64,000 nt of DNA from Bacillus sp. B1-b2 (GTDB taxonomy: Bacteria; Bacillota; Bacilli; Bacillales; Cytobacillaceae). The stretch spans positions 150,347-214,346 of the forward strand of contig NZ_WEHU01000007.1 of NCBI RefSeq assembly GCF_009183415.1, written 5' to 3'. The notes below the pieces were generated by a model, which was not told the DNA's origin, ran no database searches, and saw nothing but the letters and a program-made list of their open reading frames with translations. Shown here in pieces: positions 35,810 to 43,504 of the stretch (positions are counted from its first letter, which is position 1; each line of letters starts with the position of its first letter). The position numbers and the translations under genes were made by a program.

Positions 35810-36112
35810 ATCTTGAGTAGCAAGTCCTAAATAGTGTTTCCCTAAGTTTATTATTTTTGCTCTAGTGGTGTTTTTAACATTTATCAATAAAACCTAATGA
35901 AAAATTCTTTAGAAAGATCGTGCTACATTCCTATAATAAATAAGATGCTTCTTTTGTCGCTATAGGGGCAGGATAGTTTAAGTGAATTTCTTCACAAACC
36001 TACGAATAGCAGCTACTTTACTTTTTGGATCTGGGTATACTTCCACAAAATAAAAAATATAATGATTGGGTTTCATTAGTTAATGTATTTGTCACATTTC
36101 CTTAGATAATAC
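35810..36112. other. Intergenic region without a recognised gene
   Basis: No gene seen. GGGGCAGGATAGTTTAAGTG (35965-35984) resembles GGGGCAGGAGAGTTAAAGAA at 35348-35367, so both flanks of the 98-aa gene carry a similar short sequence, possibly remains of a mobile element. Confidence 0.4.
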
Positions 36113-36132
36113 ATATGAACATATTAAGAATG
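36113..36132 (-). promoter_or_regulatory. ArsR/CzrA-type operator copy before copC
   Basis: Read on the minus strand it is CATTCTTAATATGTTCATAT and shares the half site TGTTCAT[AG]T with five other sites in this window. It lies 20 bases before the GTG start of the copC-like gene. Confidence 0.6.
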
Positions 36133-36152
36133 CAGAAAGGAGAATATATATC

Positions 36153-36683
36153 GTGAAAAAATTTCTGTTTTTCGTTTTATGTATATTAATGATATCACCT
36201 TCAATTGTTAGTGCTCATTCAGGCATTGTATCATCTAATCCAAAAGAAGGAGAAATATTAACCGAGGAATTCAATCAAATTAACCTTTATTTTAATACAA
36301 CTATAAACGAAATAAGCACAATGAAACTTTTGAAGGATGGAACCGAAATTTCGTTTATTGATATTGAAGTTAAAAGCAAAAAAATGATTGGAACCTTAAC
36401 AGAACCTTTAGACAATGGCTCGTATAAGATTGAATGGTATATTGTCGGGAAAGATGGTCATCCAATAAGAGGTGAAATTAACTTTCTTGTACAAATAGAA
36501 CAAAAAGAGGGAGAAAAAAATACAACTCAGCAAATCACTAATGAAGAGGAAAAAAGCCAAGTCCAAAATAATAATGATGGTATAAGTGAAAATACAGATG
36601 ACAAAAACATCTTAGTAACATTAATGGGGCTATTTCTTATCTTTGCAATTGTGGTTATATGGTTAATAAGGAAAGAACTTTAA
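36153..36683 (+). CDS. CopC-domain copper-binding membrane protein, 176 aa
   Basis: The GTG start has AAAGGAG ten bases upstream. A signal peptide ends at about SA|HSG, leaving His as the mature first residue, as in CopC proteins where it binds Cu(II). The CopC motifs SSNPKEGEILTEEFNQI and VGKDGHPIRGEINF follow. Residues about 115-150 are a polar linker, and a C-terminal helix (ILVTLMGLFLIFAIVVIWLI) anchors it outside the membrane. CopC-CopD proteins deliver copper, here plausibly to the quinol oxidase. A second CopC and a CopD follow. Confidence 0.85.
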   Translation: MKKFLFFVLCILMISPSIVSAHSGIVSSNPKEGEILTEEFNQINLYFNTTINEISTMKLLKDGTEISFIDIEVKSKKMIGTLTEPLDNGSYKIEWYIVGKDGHPIRGEINFLVQIEQKEGEKNTTQQITNEEEKSQVQNNNDGISENTDDKNILVTLMGLFLIFAIVVIWLIRKEL

Positions 36684-37119
36684 CAAAACGCACTTTAAAT
36701 ATTGGTTTTTGTCAGTACTTAAATTACTTACTTTTCAATATAAAGAATTAAATCAAAAGTTAAAGTATGTTATGTGTTTATATAGAAGATGCAGGTAAAA
36801 AAGGGAACTTCTGTCCAGTCAGAAGTTCCCTTTTTTACCTGCATCCTTATTTACATATAACTTTCATTATTTCTTTATTGTATTTAAGGACCCGAAGGGT
36901 GAGGCATCAAGTGGTGATCTACTAGTGTATCATAATAAGAATGATTCGAATTTTTCAGGCTCGTAAAACGTATGTCCGTATATAATTCATATGTAAAAAT
37001 AAAACTTCAATAAATAGACACATTTAATAAATTTTAATTTATGTATAATAATGATAGCACTACTAAAATAGTGTTAATGTTTTTTCTACAAATATAATAT
37101 AAATTCATAGGGGGTTACG
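36684..37119. other. Intergenic region with a perfect 26-bp inverted repeat
   Basis: The only strong signal is the hairpin at 36788-36845. The rest, up to the GGGGG ribosome site of the second copC gene, shows no gene. Confidence 0.5.
36788..36845. terminator. Perfect 26-bp hairpin, terminator-like
   Basis: The arms 36788-36813 and 36820-36845 are perfect inverted repeats with a 6-base loop. The stem itself contains A6 and T6 runs. It could end the copC transcript or be a small mobile hairpin. Confidence 0.75.
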
Positions 37120-37719
37120 ATGAAGAAAGTCATTTCTTTACTTTTAGTAGGATTGTTTTTTCTAAATGCAAATAATGCTTTTGCACATACAGGTTTAAAA
37201 AGTTCTTCACCAGAAAATGGGGAGACAGTAAAGGAAGAATTTAATCAATTAACACTCACATTTGAGACGAAAATTGAACAGGGAAGTACATTTACTCTTG
37301 TGAATTCAGCCGGAAAGGAAATTTCCGTTCAAAATATTGAGTTATCTGATGACCAAATGACTGGAAGGTTGTCTTCACCTTTGGAGAATGATAACTATGA
37401 TGTAACATGGCAAATTATTGGAGTAGACGGGCATGTTATAGAAGGGGAATATTCATTTATAGTTGATTCGCCTGTTACAGAAGAAGAAAATACTGGTGTA
37501 ACGGAGGAAAAAGCAACAGATGAATCTGTAACGGAGGAATCCACACAAGACGAATCACAGGAAGAAGTGGATCATTCCTCCATGACTCCTGAGGAACATG
37601 CTGCTTATGAAAAGAGAAATTCAGACCCTTCCACTGTTTTAATTCCTGCAATAATAATCTTAGTAGGAATTATCCTTCTTATCATAGCTGCGGCCTTCAT
37701 TATAAAAAGGAAGAAATAA
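37120..37719 (+). CDS. Second CopC-domain protein, 199 aa
   Basis: Signal peptide ending FA|HTG again places His first. CopC motifs SSPENGETVKEEFNQL and IGVDGHVIEGEYSF are seen. A Glu/Thr-rich linker with several His and Met (about 125-165, DHSSMTPEEHAAYEKR) follows, then a C-terminal helix (STVLIPAIIILVGIILLIIA) and a basic tail. The copD-like gene starts three bases after the stop. It probably hands copper to CopD in the same operon. It differs enough from the first copy to be an older duplication. Confidence 0.85.
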   Translation: MKKVISLLLVGLFFLNANNAFAHTGLKSSSPENGETVKEEFNQLTLTFETKIEQGSTFTLVNSAGKEISVQNIELSDDQMTGRLSSPLENDNYDVTWQIIGVDGHVIEGEYSFIVDSPVTEEENTGVTEEKATDESVTEESTQDESQEEVDHSSMTPEEHAAYEKRNSDPSTVLIPAIIILVGIILLIIAAAFIIKRKK

Positions 37720-37722
37720 AAA

Positions 37723-38811
37723 ATGGTGATTATAGGTACTCTTACTCAAGCTTTGTTATATGTTTGTTATGCCATGCTAATGGGGAGCTTTATTCTCGAT
37801 CTTGTACCTAATAAGCACCGACCAGTGGTGCATGTACCTAAAAAAATATTACTATTCTCCCTCGGGGGGATAGTAATATTTTCATTTATACCCGTTTTGC
37901 AACTCATCTTGTACTTAAGTTCATTACGTGGGTTCTTAGAGGCTTTACCTTTGGTTTTATTAACTTTTGAAACAGGGAAATCCTGGTTCTTTTGTTTTAT
38001 TGTCTCTATTATATTCTTCTTCTTTTTGTTACATTCTGATAATGAAAAGAAGTCGCACAACTTTATAGGGATATTGCTTACCTTTATCTTAATATGTTCC
38101 ATGGGTTGGTCAAGTCATGCTAGTTCAATAAGTCCGATTAAAGGATTTTTTAGTGATACTGTCCATTTTACAGCAGTCAGTGTTTGGGTTGGTGTAATTC
38201 TTGTAGTTAGTTGGTTTTCCAAAGGCGAATCTAATTGGCTTCCATTTTTAAGTTGGTTTACACCAACTGCTATCTTTTGTTTAGGTTTGACAATAATATC
38301 TGGTTTTTTATTAATGGACCTTGTTGTTGACTATGAAAGCTACTTTAATTCATGGATGATACCTTATGGGCAAGCATTATTATTGAAACATCTTTTGATT
38401 ATTCCTTTACTTGTCTATGCAATGATCAATGGAGTTCTTATTAGAAACAAATTAAAAAAAGATATAAAATTTAAGCCGAGGTCATGGGTAAAGGTAGAAA
38501 GTATTGTTATATTGTTGATTTTTTCTGCAACAGCGGCATTAGGTCAACAATCACCGCCAAAAGAAACAGCTATTACAAATGAAACTATTTCCAAAATGAC
38601 TTCACTCTTTTTTAGAGGAGATGTTGTACCTGATATACAGGTGCAAATAAGCATTCATTTAAACAGTATCATACTGTTAATATTTGCTTTACTTTTTTTG
38701 GTTTTATTAGTACTTTCCTTTATAAATAAAAGGCATGTGATTTTATCGTTCTGTATGTGTCTCCTGTCCGTTATTAGTTTGTATATTTCATTAATGCTTA
38801 GCATGGAATAA
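37723..38811 (+). CDS. CopD-family copper transport membrane protein, 362 aa
   Basis: About eight to nine membrane helices. Conserved-looking positions include SHASSISPIKGFFSDTVHFT, SVWVGVILVVSWF and LLKHLLIIPLLVYAMINGVL, typical of the CopD domain. In Bacillus subtilis YcnJ the CopC and CopD domains are fused; here they are separate, adjacent genes. The family imports copper or supplies it to cuproenzymes. The terminator is at 38846. Confidence 0.85.
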   Translation: MVIIGTLTQALLYVCYAMLMGSFILDLVPNKHRPVVHVPKKILLFSLGGIVIFSFIPVLQLILYLSSLRGFLEALPLVLLTFETGKSWFFCFIVSIIFFFFLLHSDNEKKSHNFIGILLTFILICSMGWSSHASSISPIKGFFSDTVHFTAVSVWVGVILVVSWFSKGESNWLPFLSWFTPTAIFCLGLTIISGFLLMDLVVDYESYFNSWMIPYGQALLLKHLLIIPLLVYAMINGVLIRNKLKKDIKFKPRSWVKVESIVILLIFSATAALGQQSPPKETAITNETISKMTSLFFRGDVVPDIQVQISIHLNSIILLIFALLFLVLLVLSFINKRHVILSFCMCLLSVISLYISLMLSME

Positions 38812-38845
38812 AAACTTAATTGGAAGAAAAGTTCCTATTTCCTTC

Positions 38846-38876
38846 GATCAATTCAATTAATGAATTGATCTTTTTT
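38846..38876 (+). terminator. Terminator after copD
   Basis: GATCAATTCA (38846-38855) and TGAATTGATC (38861-38870) with a T-run. Confidence 0.85.
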
Positions 38877-38931
38877 ATCTTATGGATTATTTCCCTTTTT
38901 TAATTTAGATTTTACATATTATAGAATTTTT

Positions 38932-38960
38932 TTGACTTTTAATAAAGACGAGTATATAAT
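38932..38960 (+). promoter_or_regulatory. SigA-type promoter of czcD
   Basis: TTGACT (38932-38937), 17-base spacer, TATAAT (38955-38960). Confidence 0.8.
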
Positions 38961-38964
38961 AATT

Positions 38965-38984
38965 ATATGAATATATGTTCATAT
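38965..38984 (+). promoter_or_regulatory. CzrA/ArsR-type operator at the czcD start site
   Basis: ATATGAATATATGTTCATAT is a near-perfect palindrome and overlaps the expected transcription start of the promoter at 38932. It is the most symmetric of the six related sites. Confidence 0.75.
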
Positions 38985-39102
38985 ATTGTAATAAGAAGAA
39001 TATATAACATCTTTTAGTTTCAAGAGTGTGCGCTAAAATACATTCATTTATTTTATTGGGGTAGTATATAATCAGATGTTTTATTAAGGAGGTATTATTA
39101 TA

Positions 39103-40056
39103 ATGGGGCATGATCATAGTCATAGTCATAATCATACAGGTGGATCAAACAAAAAGGTGCTTTTCATTTCTTTTATTATTATTACGAGTTACATGGTAAT
39201 TGAAGCAATAGGAGGAGTTGTTACAAATAGTCTTGCGCTTCTATCCGATGCAGGACATATGTTAAGTGATTCCATTTCATTGTTGATTGCACTCATAGCA
39301 TTTAAATTAGGGGAGCGAGCAGCTAGTCATAGTAAAACCTTTGGGTATAAACGTTTTGAAATAATAGCAGCTGTTATAAATGGAGTTACTCTAATACTTA
39401 TTTCTCTTTATATCTTTTATGAGGCAATTAACCGTTTTGCCAATCCACCAGAGGTAGCAACAACAGGTATGCTTTATATTAGTATTATTGGTTTACTTGT
39501 TAACATATTGGTAGCTTGGATTATGATGCGAAATGGAGATACAGAAAACAATTTAAATATGCGTGGTGCCTTTTTACATGTTATTAGTGATATGCTTGGT
39601 TCAGTTGGTGCCATAATAGCTGCATTGCTTATCATGTTTTTTGGATGGGGTTGGGCAGATCCATTGGCAAGTGTATTAGTAGCTGCTCTTATTTTAAGAA
39701 GTGGTTACTATGTAACCAAAGATGCTATTCACGTTCTTATGGAAGGAACTCCTTCAAATGTAGACGTAGAGGACATTATTACCACAGTTAGTAAAACACC
39801 AGGAATACACTCTATTCACGACCTACACATATGGTCCATCACAAGTGGTTTGAATGCAATGTCTTGCCATGCTGTCGTTGATAAGCAATTAACTATCGCC
39901 GAAGGTGAAAATATTCTTCGGAAAATAGAACATGCACTTGAACACAAGGGGATTACTCATGTAACCATCCAAATGGAAACTTTAGCACATAACCATGAAA
40001 ATTCAATCCTTTGTGAAGCAAAAGGTGAACCAGCCCATGATCATCATCATCATTAA
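39103..40056 (+). CDS. czcD: CzcD cation diffusion facilitator, 317 aa
   Basis: The family exports Zn, Co and Cd in exchange for H+ or K+. The N-terminus is His-rich (MGHDHSHSHNHTGG) and the C-terminus too (HDHHHH). Six membrane helices occupy about residues 18-205. The two transport-site pairs are seen in LLSDAGHMLSDS and FLHVISDMLGS. The cytoplasmic C-terminal domain is about 210-300. Promoter and operator precede it. In B. subtilis czcD is followed by czcO; here an IS lies between the two. Confidence 0.93.
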   Translation: MGHDHSHSHNHTGGSNKKVLFISFIIITSYMVIEAIGGVVTNSLALLSDAGHMLSDSISLLIALIAFKLGERAASHSKTFGYKRFEIIAAVINGVTLILISLYIFYEAINRFANPPEVATTGMLYISIIGLLVNILVAWIMMRNGDTENNLNMRGAFLHVISDMLGSVGAIIAALLIMFFGWGWADPLASVLVAALILRSGYYVTKDAIHVLMEGTPSNVDVEDIITTVSKTPGIHSIHDLHIWSITSGLNAMSCHAVVDKQLTIAEGENILRKIEHALEHKGITHVTIQMETLAHNHENSILCEAKGEPAHDHHHH

Positions 40057-40065
40057 TTAGAAAAG

Positions 40066-41896
40066 AAGAGGCTGGGACATAACCCTCCTCTGAAATGAAA
40101 AAGCCTGTGAAATTTTACTCATAGTAAAATTTCACAGGCTTTGATTTACTTTTTTGAAGAAAAATAAGGATCACTTCTGATAAAATAAAGTCACCACAAC
40201 AAAATCTAATCAGAAAGAAGGATCCTTATGTTTAAAGATTATACCATGAATCAAATCGTTTTACCTTTAGATTTAGAAGTAAAATTACAAAATAATGATA
40301 TTGCCTTCCATGTCCATCATTTAGTGGAAAGTATCCCTCAAGAAGCGTTTGAACCATTTCTTCGAAATGAAGGTTGTCCTGCCTATCATCCACGCATGAT
40401 GCTTAAAATTATTCTATGTGCCTACACTCAATCTGTCTTTTCAGGGCGTAAAATGGAGGCCCTATTAAAAGACAGTATCCGTATGATGTGGTTAGCTCAA
40501 GGGTATGAACCAAGCTATCGTACAATTAACCGATTTCGCGTTCAACCAGAAGTAAAAGATTTAATTCGTCAATGTTTCATCCAATTTCGCTGCCAATTGA
40601 TCGAAGAAAAACTGATCGATCAAGAAGCGATATTTATCGATGGTACAAAGATTGAAGCGAATGCGAATAAATTTACGTTTGTCTGGAAGAAAGCGATTGA
40701 GAAATTTCATCAGAGTTTAATTGATAAGTCAAACCAGTTGTACAATGAGTTGCTTGAGAACGAAATCATACCCCAAATTGAACGGGAAAGTGATGAACAG
40801 CTATCATTTGGAGAGCTCACTCAAATGGTTCAAAAAGTAGACGAAGTAGTGACCGAATATGATAAACAAATTGAAGAATCTTCAGACGTTACTGAACGAA
40901 AAGCCTTACGAAGTGAACGAAAATACCCGAAACAAGTGCGTAAACAGTTGATTGATTTTGTCTTGAGAAAACGGAAGTACCAACAGGATTTTACAATCTT
41001 TGGACCACGTAATAGCTATTCTAAAACAGATCTAGATGCGACATTTATGCGAATGAAAGATGATTATATGAAAAACGGGCAATTGAAAGCTGGTTACAAT
41101 GTACAAATCGCAACGGAAGGTCAATATGCGCTTGCTTATAGTTTATTTCCAAACCCAACAGATACACGTACGTTAATTCCATTTTTAGATGAGATAGAGC
41201 AACATTATTTCGAGTTACCGAAACATATTGTTGCAGATGCAGGTTATGGTAGTGAACAAAACTTTAGTGATATTCTCTCAAACAGAAACCGAGAAGCACT
41301 GATAACATATAACATGTTTTTGAAGGAACAAAAGAAAAAGTACAAACAAAATACATTTAATCCTGATAACTGGGTATATGATCAAGAAACCGATACATAT
41401 ACGTGCCCTAATCAGAAACGTTTAGAATTTCAATATCATTCTGTCCGAACCGACGCTACAGGTTTCCAAAGGAGTTTCAAAATCTACGAGTGCGAAGACT
41501 GTTCAGGATGCCCATTCCGTTCATCATGTACCAAGGCAAAAGAAGGAAACAATCGAAAACTAATGGTGAACAAAAAATGGGAACAGCAAAAAGAATATGT
41601 GAGAGCGAAGCTTTCAGAAGAGAAAACGAGTGCCATCTATCGAAAACGCAAAACCGATGTGGAACCAGTTTTTGGATTCTTGAAGGCTAATTTGCGTTTC
41701 ACTCGATTTTCTGTACGAGGAAAATCGAAGGTGGAAAACGAAATGGGCCTCGCATTAATGGCAGTGAATTTAAGAAAATTCACTGCCATTAACTAAGATA
41801 ATAGAAGAATTAACACGAAAAAAAAGAGAAAAGTGAATTTGAGTACCTCAAATTCACTTTTCTCTTTTTTAGAGGCTAGTTATGTCCCAGCCTCTT
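40066..41896. mobile_element. IS1182-family insertion sequence, about 1.83 kb
   Basis: Perfect 18-bp terminal inverted repeats (40066-40083 and 41879-41896) with core GGCTGGGACATAAC surround one transposase gene. Just inside the left end is a perfect 20-bp hairpin (40100-40119/40123-40142) and just inside the right end a perfect 23-bp hairpin (41821-41843/41847-41869). These protect against outside transcription or end the transposase message. I did not find a clear target duplication. It separates czcD from czcO. Confidence 0.9.
40228..41796 (+). CDS. IS1182-family DDE transposase, 522 aa
   Basis: The N-terminal IS1182-type domain reads EGCPAYHPRMMLKIILCAYT and SYRTINRFR. The DDE core has IFIDGTKIEANANKFTFVWK (first Asp), IVADAGYGSEQNF (second Asp) and KTDVEPVFGFLKANLRFTRF (Glu). 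A zinc-like Cys cluster (CEDCSGCPFRSSC) is seen before the end. Full length and intact, so the element may still move. AAGGATCC ribosome site. Confidence 0.93.
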   Translation: MFKDYTMNQIVLPLDLEVKLQNNDIAFHVHHLVESIPQEAFEPFLRNEGCPAYHPRMMLKIILCAYTQSVFSGRKMEALLKDSIRMMWLAQGYEPSYRTINRFRVQPEVKDLIRQCFIQFRCQLIEEKLIDQEAIFIDGTKIEANANKFTFVWKKAIEKFHQSLIDKSNQLYNELLENEIIPQIERESDEQLSFGELTQMVQKVDEVVTEYDKQIEESSDVTERKALRSERKYPKQVRKQLIDFVLRKRKYQQDFTIFGPRNSYSKTDLDATFMRMKDDYMKNGQLKAGYNVQIATEGQYALAYSLFPNPTDTRTLIPFLDEIEQHYFELPKHIVADAGYGSEQNFSDILSNRNREALITYNMFLKEQKKKYKQNTFNPDNWVYDQETDTYTCPNQKRLEFQYHSVRTDATGFQRSFKIYECEDCSGCPFRSSCTKAKEGNNRKLMVNKKWEQQKEYVRAKLSEEKTSAIYRKRKTDVEPVFGFLKANLRFTRFSVRGKSKVENEMGLALMAVNLRKFTAIN

Positions 41897-41922
41897 GTTA
41901 TATATTAAGGGGGATAAATACA

Positions 41923-42954
41923 ATGTTGGACACACTAGTTATTGGAGCGGGCCAGGCTGGTATTTCCATGGGTTATTATTTAAAAGAAACGGGTATGAAT
42001 TTTCTTATTTTAGATAAAGGAAAAGAAATAGGGGAGAGTTGGAAGTCCAGATATGATTCCTTGATTTTATTTACTCCTAGAATATATAGTTCTCTACCTG
42101 GTTTTGCAATGGAAGGAGATAAGCATGGGTTCCCTACAAAAGATGAGGTAGCTTCTTATTTGAAACAATATGTTAAAAAGTTTGAACTACCTATTAAATT
42201 TCAAACAGTAGTAACAAGTATAACAAAACAAGAAGAGGAATTTGTAGTATGTACAAATAGAGATACGTACACGACACGTAATCTAGTTATTGCCACAGGT
42301 CCCTTTCAAACACCTATGATACCGTCATTCTCCAGTGATTTATCTAATGAGATTTATCAAGTGCATTCTTCTCAGTATAAAAATCCACAGCAGTTAAAGG
42401 ATGGGAATGTCTTAGTTGTAGGCGGTGGAAATAGCGGTGCTCAAATAGCAGTTGAACTATCCGAAGAAAAAGAAACATACTTGGCACATAGTAATAAATT
42501 AGTATTCTTGCCATTAATTTTTAAACAAAAAAGCATTTTCTGGTGGTTTGATAAATTGGGAATTTTAAGTGCAAGTAAGAATTCTTTATTGGGAGGGTTC
42601 ATCCAAAAAAAGGGTGATCCTATATTTGGATTCGAACTGAGAGATGCCATTAAACGAAATAAGGTGAAATTAAAAGAAAGAGTAATGGTTATAAATCGCG
42701 ATAAAGTAATATTTAAAGATTTATCATCACTAGAAGTTAACAATATTATTTGGGCTACTGGTTTTACAAATTCATTACCTTGGCTGAACATAGATGATTT
42801 ATACAATAAGGATGGAAAACTAATTCATCAACGAGGCGTTACCAATATTAAAGGTCTATATTTTATAGGTTTACCGTGGCAGCATAGACGTGGTTCTGCT
42901 TTACTTCAAGGAGTTGGATACGATGCAGAATATATAGTTGCAAAAATAAAATAG
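41923..42954 (+). CDS. czcO: CzcO-like FAD/NAD(P)-binding oxidoreductase, 343 aa
   Basis: The start at 41923 has AAGGGGG upstream; a longer frame would begin inside the IS end. FAD motif VIGAGQAGISMGYYL (residues about 5-19), NADPH motif VVGGGNSGAQIAVE (about 166) and the ATG box VIATGPFQTP. It belongs to the flavin monooxygenase/thioredoxin-reductase-like group to which B. subtilis CzcO (formerly TrkA) belongs, which is linked to CzcD. The substrate is unknown. The IS cuts it from czcD, so its expression may now depend on read-through from the IS or a weak local promoter. Confidence 0.82.
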   Translation: MLDTLVIGAGQAGISMGYYLKETGMNFLILDKGKEIGESWKSRYDSLILFTPRIYSSLPGFAMEGDKHGFPTKDEVASYLKQYVKKFELPIKFQTVVTSITKQEEEFVVCTNRDTYTTRNLVIATGPFQTPMIPSFSSDLSNEIYQVHSSQYKNPQQLKDGNVLVVGGGNSGAQIAVELSEEKETYLAHSNKLVFLPLIFKQKSIFWWFDKLGILSASKNSLLGGFIQKKGDPIFGFELRDAIKRNKVKLKERVMVINRDKVIFKDLSSLEVNNIIWATGFTNSLPWLNIDDLYNKDGKLIHQRGVTNIKGLYFIGLPWQHRRGSALLQGVGYDAEYIVAKIK

Positions 42955-43033
42955 AAAAGTTGTTTAAGGGAAGAGGATGGACTTTACTTGTATAAGATAA
43001 AGTGGGTAGAGTCCTCAATAAAAAATAAATTAA

Positions 43034-43063
43034 TTGACAAAGAAAATGTTTTTCAGATATCCT
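43034..43063 (+). promoter_or_regulatory. Promoter of the first arsR gene
   Basis: TTGACA (43034-43039), 18-base spacer, TATCCT (43058-43063), followed by the operator at 43068. Confidence 0.65.
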
Positions 43064-43067
43064 TTAT

Positions 43068-43087
43068 ATATGCATATCTGTTCATGT
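43068..43087 (+). promoter_or_regulatory. ArsR/CzrA-type operator before the first arsR gene
   Basis: ATATGCATATCTGTTCATGT matches the site before zntA (50870) at 18 of 20 positions. It covers the start-site region, so autoregulation is likely. Confidence 0.7.
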
Positions 43088-43128
43088 AAGAATATATTTA
43101 TGTATAGGAAAAGAAGGTGGGGGAAGTG

Positions 43129-43428
43129 ATGAGGAAAGAAGTTCTCTCTTTGTTATCGGATGAGAATATAAAAGGAGTTTCTCAACTATGCAAGGTGTTA
43201 ACCAATCCAACAAGAATAAAAATCTTATCTTTAATTTACAAAAAGGACTTAACGGTTAACCAAATTTCCGATCGACTTAAAATGTCTAACTCAATGGTTT
43301 CTAACCAGATAAACTACTTGAAAAATATAAATTATATCGAGTGCAAAAAAGGTACAGAGAACTTTTATAGGCATGACGATGAGAAATTAATTGTTACCAT
43401 TAATCGACTTTTAGAGCAATCTTGTTAA
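43129..43428 (+). CDS. ArsR/SmtB-family repressor without obvious metal ligands, 99 aa
   Basis: The start at 43129 is preceded by AAGGTGGGG; a GTG four codons upstream is also in frame. Winged helix: LTNPTRIKILSLI, LTVNQISDRLKMSNSMVSNQ, INYLKNINYIECKKG. In zinc sensors the last helix carries D-x-H and H-x-x-H; here it reads RHDDEKLIVTINRLLEQSC, so those ligands are missing, and only scattered Cys (LCKVL, QSC) remain. It may sense something else or need a partner. It lies between czcO and a convergent ltaS-like gene. Confidence 0.8.
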   Translation: MRKEVLSLLSDENIKGVSQLCKVLTNPTRIKILSLIYKKDLTVNQISDRLKMSNSMVSNQINYLKNINYIECKKGTENFYRHDDEKLIVTINRLLEQSC

Positions 43429-43460
43429 AAAGGTTGCTATTAAAATAAATAAAAAATATA

Positions 43461-43500
43461 AAGAAACCTGATAATCCCAGTGGACTATCAGGTTTCTTTA
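43461..43500. terminator. Bidirectional terminator between arsR and ltaS
   Basis: AAGAAACCTGATA (43461-43473) pairs with TATCAGGTTTCTT (43486-43498). Confidence 0.85.
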
Positions 43501-43504
43501 TTAA

